From assembly GCA_947627425.1 (NCBI GenBank), contig CANQVZ010000002.1:45078-109077 (forward strand): a stretch of 64,000 bases of DNA, in the 5' to 3' direction. Under the pieces are notes generated by a model, which saw nothing but the letters and a program-made list of their open reading frames with translations, was not told the DNA's origin and did no database searches. Numbering within the stretch: the first letter of the stretch is position 1; each line of letters opens with the position of its first letter. A program made the position numbers and the translations under genes. The DNA comes from an uncultured Clostridia bacterium. Lineage in GTDB: Bacteria; Bacillota; Clostridia; Lachnospirales; CAG-274. This document shows, piece by piece, positions 57,561 through 64,000 of this stretch.

Positions 57561-59120
57561 TTGCGCTTTAAAGTTGGTTTATTGTCTGCTTTGATAGCCG
57601 TTAATGTTATTTCATCCAATGTAATGGCTGCAAACAGATATATAGACATGATAATCAGATATGACTACAGCGACCACAGATACAATGCCGAGGAGGTTTT
57701 TGTGGCTATAGACGGCAAAAAGCTTACAGATCTTCCTATGCCGCCTATAATATTGAACAGTTATACTCTCGTTCCTGCAAGAGAAGTTTTTGAGGGCATA
57801 GGCGCTAAGGTCACATGGGTTAAAGAGCTGGAGCAGGTCTATGTTAAATATAACGGCAAGACGGTCGTTATCCCCGTGGACAGCTCTAAAGCTTATGTGG
57901 ACGGCACGGCGAAGGATATGAACACAAAGGCCAAAATAATAAATAACAAGACCATGATACCGTTGAGATTTGTCACAACGGCTCTGGGATTTGATATTGA
58001 GTGGGACAAGGTCACGAGAATAGCCAATATAGTCACAAAGCCAAAGGCTCCTACGACCACGACAACTACCACTACAACAACGACAACTACTACGACTACC
58101 ACAACAACGACCGAGGCTCAGACGGAGACAACAACAGCGACTCCCGTTGTTACAGAAAAGCAAACGGAAAAGACGACATCGGCGCCTCAGCCGCAGCAAC
58201 AACAGCCTGCATCACAGGCACCCGCATACACACAGTATACAGACAGCTTCGGCTTTGACAATACTGCCGGACAGTTTTATGTAAGAGACAACGCAGGAAG
58301 TATAAATGTTAATAATATCGTGCACCTTGACGATTACAATAATCTTACATACACGCTCGTGCTGTACGGAAATTACAACAATCTGATGTCCTCATCGAGC
58401 TTTGCATCAACGACAGACGGCATAAGTAATGTGAATGTGGCTGTATCAAACGACAGAACAACAATAACATTCAACGAATCCAAGATTATGGCTATGAATA
58501 TAAGCCAAGCAAACGGATATGTATACATCAAGCCCGTGCCGCCAAAACAGAAGTATTCAAAGATAATCGTGCTTGACGCGGGACACGGAGGAAGTGATCC
58601 CGGAGCATCTGGCAACGGTCTTGAGGAAAAAGACTTGACACTTAATATGCTTTTGGCAGCAAAGTCATTTTTCGACAAAAGCGATATAAAATGTTATGTA
58701 ACAAGAGATACGGATATGTATCCAAGCTTCAATGACAGAACAGATCTGGGAAATGAAGTGGGAGATGCTTTTATATCGATCCACATTAACTCTGTTGAAA
58801 ACAACACTACGGCAAACGGTACCGAAACCTACAGCTTATACGCAAACGACCAAGGAAATGGACTTACAAGCTACAGGCTTGCGGAAGAAATGCTAAATCA
58901 GCTTCTTGAAAAGCTTGGAACAACAAACCGTAAGGTCAAAAGTGAAAAATGGATAGTTCTTAAACAGTCTACGATACCTGCAACGCTTATTGAAATAGGT
59001 TTTATAACAAATAAACACGATGCAGATATAATGGGAAGTGTCGAAGGAACAAATAAGGTCGGACAGGCTATATACGAGGGTGTGTCAAACCTGTTTAACA
59101 CATATCCGCCCGTAAGATGA
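57561..59120 (+). CDS. Secreted N-acetylmuramoyl-L-alanine amidase with copper-amine-oxidase-like N-domain and poly-Thr linker
   Basis: 519 aa. Signal peptide FKVGLLSALIAVNVISSNVMA; a CuAO_N1-like domain (about 45-150) with PMPPIILNSYTLVPAREVFEG and IPLRFVTTALGF, a wall-attachment type domain in clostridia; a run of about 20 Thr encoded by all four Thr codons; a Pro/Gln-rich stretch; an AMIN-like beta domain (about 230-325); then Amidase_3 with DAGHGGSDPG, ISIHINS and Glu in LIEIGFITN. TTG 57561 is taken as start (GGAG ten bases upstream), since GTG 57552 lies against the ribosome site. Confidence 0.9.
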   Translation: MRFKVGLLSALIAVNVISSNVMAANRYIDMIIRYDYSDHRYNAEEVFVAIDGKKLTDLPMPPIILNSYTLVPAREVFEGIGAKVTWVKELEQVYVKYNGKTVVIPVDSSKAYVDGTAKDMNTKAKIINNKTMIPLRFVTTALGFDIEWDKVTRIANIVTKPKAPTTTTTTTTTTTTTTTTTTTTEAQTETTTATPVVTEKQTEKTTSAPQPQQQQPASQAPAYTQYTDSFGFDNTAGQFYVRDNAGSINVNNIVHLDDYNNLTYTLVLYGNYNNLMSSSSFASTTDGISNVNVAVSNDRTTITFNESKIMAMNISQANGYVYIKPVPPKQKYSKIIVLDAGHGGSDPGASGNGLEEKDLTLNMLLAAKSFFDKSDIKCYVTRDTDMYPSFNDRTDLGNEVGDAFISIHINSVENNTTANGTETYSLYANDQGNGLTSYRLAEEMLNQLLEKLGTTNRKVKSEKWIVLKQSTIPATLIEIGFITNKHDADIMGSVEGTNKVGQAIYEGVSNLFNTYPPVR

Positions 59121-59144
59121 TATAATTATATACTGAATTAATAT

Positions 59145-59171
59145 AGGCAGCCTAAATGGCTGCCTGTTTGA
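59145..59171 (+). terminator. Terminator of the amidase gene
   Basis: Stem AGGCAGCC / GGCTGCCT with a 5-nt loop, then a T-rich tail. Confidence 0.78.
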
Positions 59172-59198
59172 TTTTGGGGCTTTTGGGGGCTTTTTGCG

Positions 59199-59240
59199 CC
59201 CCAACTATTCGCAAAATTGTCCTTTTGCGAATAGTTGGGG
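59199..59240. repeat. Long perfect inverted repeat
   Basis: An 18-bp perfect arm (CCCCAACTATTCGCAAAA / TTTTGCGAATAGTTGGGG) with a 6-nt loop, between the amidase terminator and the comEC promoter. No T tract follows, so it is not a simple terminator. Confidence 0.85.
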
Positions 59241-59262
59241 AGATGGGCATTTCCCCTCTTTT

Positions 59263-59291
59263 TTGACATTTTGCACAAAATATGCTAAAAT
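59263..59291 (+). promoter_or_regulatory. Promoter of comEC
   Basis: TTGACA (59263-59268), 17-bp spacer, TAAAAT (59286-59291). Positions 59274-59292 match the first pilin promoter at 18 of 19 bases. Confidence 0.8.
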
Positions 59292-59344
59292 ACAATCATA
59301 TTTACAAGTCACTGCTCTGTCTATTTTTTTAAGGATATATACAT

Positions 59345-61669
59345 ATGAAACGACCTGCACTATACATTTTATTATATGCCATACTTGGTGTTCTTTTCGG
59401 TGTTAATATTACATCGGGTTTTACTGTGCTTGTTTTCATATGTATACTTCTTTTGCTCACTGCTTTTATTATTTATATTCACAGAAGCTTTTCCTGTTGT
59501 TTTCTTATAACATCGGCTGTTATTTTGTTCTGTATTTCATTGTCTGCTTCTGTTGTACCCAATGACGAGCTTAACAGTATTGCGGATACCGACTACCCTA
59601 TTACCTTTAACGCAGTTGTTAATTCAAAATATAAGCAATATGACGATGTATCCGTGTACAATGTAAAAACAACGGATTTCAGCTATGCGAACAAAAGTTT
59701 TGATGATGATATCAATATTTATGTATATACCGACAAAAAGCTGGTACCCGGAGATATTGTTAATGTTGTAACAAGGCTTTCTCTGCCCGATATCAGACGA
59801 AACACTGCTGATTACAATAAGGCCTTGAATTTCAAAATCAAAAAAGTTGACTATTACTCCTACCCCTATTCCATAAATGTTACCGGACATAGAAATTCCG
59901 TAAAAAGTATATGCGCCGTTATTGCCGAAAAGGTAAAGGACACCGTTAAAGCAATATATCCGCAAAAGGAAGCGGGTCTTCTCATAGCTATGCTTACGGG
60001 CGACAGACTGGATATTGATGACGATATTTACGACTTGTACAGACTTGCGGGCATAGTGCATATTATAGCAATATCCGGTCTGCACATATCCATTCTTGCG
60101 GGAGCGCTTCTTTTTGTCGTTTCAAAGCTCGGGAAAAACCTTTCCACCGGTATAGTGATGGTTTTTCTGCTGTTTTATTATATTTTTACGGGCGGAAGCA
60201 TATCCGTTATAAGAGCTTTTATAATGATGTATATATATCTTATAGGATATATCATTTGCAGACATTACGATATGCTGTCGTCTGCCGCAACGGCTTGCAC
60301 TCTCATGCTTTGCATTGATCCTTACTATCTTTTTGATATTGGCTTTCAGTATTCCTTTACCGCCGTGTTTGCCATAGCTCTGAGCGTGGAACTGCTGACG
60401 CATTTCAAAAAGAAATATAAGAAAAAGCTAGAGCCCTTTTACAGCGGAAAGCACAAAATATTGATGAAACTTTCGGAGCTTATTTTTATATCGTTTATTG
60501 TTGGTATTGCGGTAAAGCCCATAACAATATATTATTTTCACTATGTAAACCTTGCGGATTTATTTGTAAACCTCATAGCCGTAGCCTTTACCGAATTTAT
60601 ACTTGTACTGGGCATACTGTCTGTTGCCGCAGGCATGATATACATAAATGCGGGCGTGTTTTTGGGCGGAGCGGTATATATGCTTTTTAAGGCTATTGAA
60701 ATAGCTTCAAAAATATCCGTCAGCCTGCCCTTCACATTTACTTTGCCCCACATTCCCGTTTATGCCGTATTGGCTGTCTATGCGCTCTATATATTTATAT
60801 TCTTTATGCTTATAGATAAAATAAGGAATATAATTCCCGTTATAATTTGTGTTGCTATTGCTTTATCACCTTTGTTTCTCGTTTACAGAGGCTTTGAGGC
60901 GGATTTCATATATATCGGTCAAGGCGATTGCACCATACTAAGAGATGAAGGCAAGTGCTACATTATAGACGCGGGCAGCAGCTACTACGCACCCAAGGGT
61001 AGTACATTGCTAAGGCAGCTGGAATATTACAATATAAAATCTGTTGACGGCATGTTTATATCGCATATGGACTACGACCATATGGGCGCGGTTAACGAAA
61101 TAGCAGACGATATTGACATAAAGAGAGTTTATGTGGGAAAGTCTTCCGCGCACGGCGATAATTATGATACTTTACTGAATACAGCCAAAGAATATGACAT
61201 AAACATAAAAGAAATAGATTCCGGTTACAGCGAAAATCTGACGGACAAGCTGAAGCTTGAGCTTATATATGACGATAAAAACACAGCCGACAGCAACAAC
61301 AGCTCCGCCGTATATAAACTCGATTATGACGGACACAGTATTCTTTTTACGGGAGATATGGATTCAGAAGCTCTGGAACGGCTTTCGGAAAGTGTGAATA
61401 TAAGCGCGGATATACTGAAGGTTCCGCACCATGGCTCTGAAAGCTCGTATTCGGAGAAATTTTTAAAGGCTGCAAATCCTAAGCTCGCCGTTAATTTTGC
61501 CGGACATAATAACGGCTACGGTCATCCCTCTCCCATCACAACGGAGGGATATAAAAGCTTGGGTATTCCTTTTTTGAGCACGCAAAGCGACGGCATGGTA
61601 ACTGTAAGGATAGATGACGGCGGAATAAGATACAAAACATTTTATTCCGATTTCAAGTCGTTGGAATAA
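59345..61669 (+). CDS. comEC: ComEC/Rec2 DNA-uptake channel protein
   Basis: Predicted channel carrying single-stranded DNA across the membrane during transformation. 774 aa: two N-terminal helices, an OB-fold-like extracytoplasmic domain (about 60-190), the competence membrane domain with IIAISGLHISILAGALLF and several helices (about 215-510), then a C-terminal metallo-beta-lactamase nuclease-like domain (about 520-774) with SHMDYDHMGA and LKVPHHGSESSYS. All three parts are intact. AAGGAT precedes ATG 59345. Its promoter resembles that of the pilin gene. comEA, the usual partner, is not adjacent. Confidence 0.95.
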   Translation: MKRPALYILLYAILGVLFGVNITSGFTVLVFICILLLLTAFIIYIHRSFSCCFLITSAVILFCISLSASVVPNDELNSIADTDYPITFNAVVNSKYKQYDDVSVYNVKTTDFSYANKSFDDDINIYVYTDKKLVPGDIVNVVTRLSLPDIRRNTADYNKALNFKIKKVDYYSYPYSINVTGHRNSVKSICAVIAEKVKDTVKAIYPQKEAGLLIAMLTGDRLDIDDDIYDLYRLAGIVHIIAISGLHISILAGALLFVVSKLGKNLSTGIVMVFLLFYYIFTGGSISVIRAFIMMYIYLIGYIICRHYDMLSSAATACTLMLCIDPYYLFDIGFQYSFTAVFAIALSVELLTHFKKKYKKKLEPFYSGKHKILMKLSELIFISFIVGIAVKPITIYYFHYVNLADLFVNLIAVAFTEFILVLGILSVAAGMIYINAGVFLGGAVYMLFKAIEIASKISVSLPFTFTLPHIPVYAVLAVYALYIFIFFMLIDKIRNIIPVIICVAIALSPLFLVYRGFEADFIYIGQGDCTILRDEGKCYIIDAGSSYYAPKGSTLLRQLEYYNIKSVDGMFISHMDYDHMGAVNEIADDIDIKRVYVGKSSAHGDNYDTLLNTAKEYDINIKEIDSGYSENLTDKLKLELIYDDKNTADSNNSSAVYKLDYDGHSILFTGDMDSEALERLSESVNISADILKVPHHGSESSYSEKFLKAANPKLAVNFAGHNNGYGHPSPITTEGYKSLGIPFLSTQSDGMVTVRIDDGGIRYKTFYSDFKSLE

Positions 61670-61679
61670 GGAGAAGAAT

Positions 61680-62618
61680 ATGAAAATATACATGGCTCCC
61701 ATGGAGGGACTCACGGGATATATACTCCGAAATGCCCAGAACAAACATTTCGGAGGTATAGACAAGTTTTTTACGCCCTTTATAACTCCCGCCTCAAAGG
61801 GAACTCTGGGTGCAAAATACAAAAGAGATATACTTCCCGAAAACAACATGGGCATAAACCTTGTGCCTCAGATATTGACGGACAACGCAAAGGGCTTTAT
61901 CACCATGTGCAATGTGTTTAAAGAATACGGCTATGATGAGTTCAATATGAATCTGGGCTGTCCTTCGGGCACAGTCGTTTCAAAGGGACGCGGAGCGGGA
62001 TTTTTGCGGTATATGGATAAGTTGGACACTTTTTTATATGATATCTTTGACAGCGGTATGGATATTTCGGTCAAAACCCGCATAGGCTTCGAAAATAAGG
62101 AGGAATTCTACGCTCTACTGGAAATATACAATAAATATCCCATTAAGGAGCTTATAATACACCCAAGGACAAGTAAAGATATGTATAACGGAAAGCCCTA
62201 TCTCGATATATACAGATATGCCGTTGAAAACAGTAAAAACAAGCTATGCTACAACGGAGATATTTTCACGGTAGAGGACTACAAAAAATTTTTGGACGCT
62301 TTTCCCGAAACAGAGCGAATTATGCTTGGCAGAGGCGTTATTATAAACCCTGCCCTGCCCTTGCTCATAAAAGAAAAAGGCAGCCTGACTAAGGACAAAT
62401 TATACGATTATTATATGGATATATACCGCGGCTATGAGGAAATTCTGTCTGGCGGAACACAGCTTGTGCACAAATTAAAGGGTATGATTATGTACATATT
62501 GCAGCTTTTCGAGGACAGCAAAAAGATAGAAAAGAAAATTAAAAAGTCCAAAAATAAAGACGAGTTCAACAGAAATGTAGACGAGCTGTTCAGAATGTAT
62601 GATATAATAAAAATGTAA
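61680..62618 (+). CDS. dus: tRNA-dihydrouridine synthase
   Basis: FMN enzyme that reduces uridines in tRNA. 312 aa TIM barrel: APMEGLTGYILRNA at the start, FNMNLGCPSGTVVSKGRGAGFL containing the conserved active-site Cys and Lys segment, KTRIG, IIHPRTSKDMYNG and CYNGDIF, LGRGVIINPAL. A helical C-terminal domain follows. Which uridine is modified cannot be told. AAGGAG precedes ATG 61680, 10 bases after comEC, so the two are probably one transcript. Confidence 0.95.
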   Translation: MKIYMAPMEGLTGYILRNAQNKHFGGIDKFFTPFITPASKGTLGAKYKRDILPENNMGINLVPQILTDNAKGFITMCNVFKEYGYDEFNMNLGCPSGTVVSKGRGAGFLRYMDKLDTFLYDIFDSGMDISVKTRIGFENKEEFYALLEIYNKYPIKELIIHPRTSKDMYNGKPYLDIYRYAVENSKNKLCYNGDIFTVEDYKKFLDAFPETERIMLGRGVIINPALPLLIKEKGSLTKDKLYDYYMDIYRGYEEILSGGTQLVHKLKGMIMYILQLFEDSKKIEKKIKKSKNKDEFNRNVDELFRMYDIIKM

Positions 62619-62646
62619 ATGCACCCGCTTTGGGGTGCATTTTTTA
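62617..62646. terminator. Bidirectional rho-independent terminator
   Basis: A 10-bp stem AAATGCACCC / GGGTGCATTT with a 6-nt loop, then T run. It overlaps the dus stop codon and faces the converging flavodoxin gene. Confidence 0.88.
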
Positions 62647-62657
62647 AGCAATAATAA

Positions 62658-63143
62658 TTATTCTATACTGTCAAGCCATTTCTTCCATGTTGCTTCGCTC
62701 TGCTTGCTGTGTACCACAATGCCCTCTTTTATGACAGTATCCGTACTCACGCTCTTTTTAAGGTCATCAAGCGAATGTTCAAAGCTGCTGCTTCCCGATG
62801 TGGCAAAAAGATATATTGTCTTTCCCGAAAAGTCATAGCTTTCAAGGAATGTATTTATTATAGTTGGCGCGGTGTACCACCATATGGGAAAGCCGAGATA
62901 TATAACATCATAGTCCGATATATTGGCTTTCTTGTCCGCAATGGCAGGTCTGAAGGACTTATCGCTCATCTCCACAGAACTGCGGGAGCTTTTGTCCATC
63001 CAGTTCATGTCCGCTTCTGTATACGGCACCTCCGGGCGTATCTCGTATATGTCGGAACCCGTTATCTCCGCTATTTTCTTTGCTGCGTCGGCAGTTACGC
63101 CGTTACCGCTTGCGCTGAAATATGCTGTCAATTTTTTGCTCAT
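62658..63143 (-). CDS. Flavodoxin
   Basis: 161 aa FMN electron carrier. The phosphate-binding loop is YFSASGNGVTADAAKKIA at the N-terminus (TxTGNT replaced by SASGNG), followed by YEIRPEVPYTEADMNWMD, a shape shared with the flavodoxin_4-type group, and a FMN-stacking region LGFPIWWYTAPTIINTFLE. AAGGAGG precedes ATG 63143. Redox partners are not adjacent. May replace ferredoxin under iron limitation, or act in another reductive reaction. Confidence 0.9.
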   Translation of the reverse strand: MSKKLTAYFSASGNGVTADAAKKIAEITGSDIYEIRPEVPYTEADMNWMDKSSRSSVEMSDKSFRPAIADKKANISDYDVIYLGFPIWWYTAPTIINTFLESYDFSGKTIYLFATSGSSSFEHSLDDLKKSVSTDTVIKEGIVVHSKQSEATWKKWLDSIE

Positions 63144-63240
63144 AGTTGTGCCTCCTTTTTATTTAATGTGTATATAATTATTATAATAAATGCCAATGTA
63201 TAAGTCAACCTATAAAGTAAAACATTACATAAAAATAATC

Positions 63241-63269
63241 TTGATTATTATGCATAAATTAGTTATAAT
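63241..63269 (+). promoter_or_regulatory. Promoter of the acyl-CoA synthetase gene
   Basis: TTGATT (63241-63246), 17-bp spacer, TATAAT (63264-63269). The predicted leader of about 120 nt shows no recognised riboswitch. Confidence 0.7.
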
Positions 63270-63394
63270 ATAAATAGTGTGATTATTCTACAATTTTTTA
63301 ATTGTGAATTATTGACAATTATAACGGCACAGATGTGTTTATCACGAGCGTTGTTTCGGCAATGCTTAGTTTAAAAACGGAAGGGAAAAATATT

Positions 63395-64000
63395 ATGCCA
63401 ATCATCAATTATCTTGAACGGAACGCCTCGCTTTACGGCGACGAAACAGCACTCATCGAAGTTAATCCCGAGCAGAAGGAGCCGGGAAGGATCACATGGA
63501 AGGATTATTCGCTTATTCAGCCTACATCAAATCAGTTTTACAGACGCGAAATAAGCTGGAGCGTATTCAATGAAAAAGCAAACCGCATGGCTAATATGCT
63601 CATCGAACGCGGTATACTCAAGGGCAACAAGGTGGGTATACTTATGATGAACTGCCTTGAATGGCTGCCGATATACTTCGGCATACTCAAATCGGGCGCC
63701 ATTGCCGTGCCTCTCAACTTCAGATATTCCGCGGATGAAATACTCTATTGCTCGGAGCTTGCGGAGCTGGATATACTTGTATTCGGTCCCGAATTTATAG
63801 GAAGAATAGAGACTATAGAGGATAAGCTCAGCAAGAACCGCCTGCTCATATATGTAGGTCAGTCCTGCCCCACCTTTGCGGAGGACTACAACGAGCTTGT
63901 TTCTTACCATTCAAGCAAAAATCCCGGGCTTGACATAACCGACGACGACTATGCGGCAATATATTTCTCATCGGGCACAACAGGCTTCCCGAAGGCTATA
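63395..64000 (+). CDS. AMP-forming acyl-CoA synthetase/ligase (3' end outside window)
   Basis: First 202 residues of an adenylate-forming ligase: N-terminal MPIINYLERNASLYGDETAL, ISWSVFNEKANRMANMLIERG, VGILMMNCLEWLPIYFGILKSGAIAVPLN, and the nucleotide-binding P-loop FSSGTTGFPKA just before the right edge. The frame remains open to the last base. Such enzymes activate carboxylic acids as AMP esters then CoA thioesters; the substrate pocket lies beyond the window. GGAAGGGA precedes ATG 63395. Confidence 0.93.
   Translation, partial: MPIINYLERNASLYGDETALIEVNPEQKEPGRITWKDYSLIQPTSNQFYRREISWSVFNEKANRMANMLIERGILKGNKVGILMMNCLEWLPIYFGILKSGAIAVPLNFRYSADEILYCSELAELDILVFGPEFIGRIETIEDKLSKNRLLIYVGQSCPTFAEDYNELVSYHSSKNPGLDITDDDYAAIYFSSGTTGFPKAI

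Overview
The window is a chromosomal segment of a low-GC, Gram-positive-type anaerobic member of the Clostridia. Supporting signs are a BofA-type sporulation protein, a PPi-dependent phosphofructokinase, two rubrerythrins, a 2[4Fe-4S] ferredoxin, S-layer-homology (SLH) proteins, a dockerin-bearing protein and a GH5 cellulase, which together suggest a fibre-associated, gut-type Clostridia. The family cannot be fixed from sequence alone. UGA is used as a normal stop codon throughout. No rRNA or tRNA gene was seen.

Layout. 1-26.9 kb is ordinary housekeeping sequence: a cyclophilin, a cell-wall amidase, tandem HtrA proteases, a split cobalamin methionine synthase, prephenate dehydratase, the conserved gdpP-rplI-dnaB operon, DAHP synthase, PPi-PFK, ferredoxin, leuS, a run of repair and membrane genes, and an SPFH/Tim44-like envelope-stress pair. 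26.9-32.8 kb is a complete-looking type II-A CRISPR-Cas locus: compact 1067-aa SaCas9/St1Cas9-like Cas9, tracrRNA, cas1, cas2, long csn2, and a five-spacer array. Its most striking feature is an in-frame TGA at codon 3 of cas1, exactly where type II Cas1 has its N-terminal Trp. 32.8-41 kb holds surface and polysaccharide genes (SLH-GH5 lipoprotein, PadR/HAAS membrane module, WG-repeat SLH protein, LRR-dockerin protein). 41-50 kb is a type IV pilin/pseudopilin region with a giant GLUG-repeat pseudopilin, three minor pilin-like genes and two major-type pilins, interrupted by two toxin-antitoxin-like pairs (DUF3990-type and MNT/HEPN). 50-64 kb returns to oxidative-stress, small alarmone synthetase, two-component, cell-wall amidase, ComEC, Dus, flavodoxin and acyl-CoA synthetase genes.

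How the genes connect. The cas genes overlap as one operon, with a separate consensus promoter for the tracrRNA inside the 3' end of cas9 and another for the array overlapping the end of csn2. The first pilin gene and comEC share an 18-of-19 identical promoter stretch, linking the pilins to DNA uptake. The OmpR/PhoB-type two-component system has 11-bp-spaced repeats before it, and a 16-bp identical sequence with the same spacing lies before two wall-protein genes. Intergenic regions around 48-53 kb carry two families of dispersed hairpin-rich repeats, one nested inside the other, with compensatory base changes.
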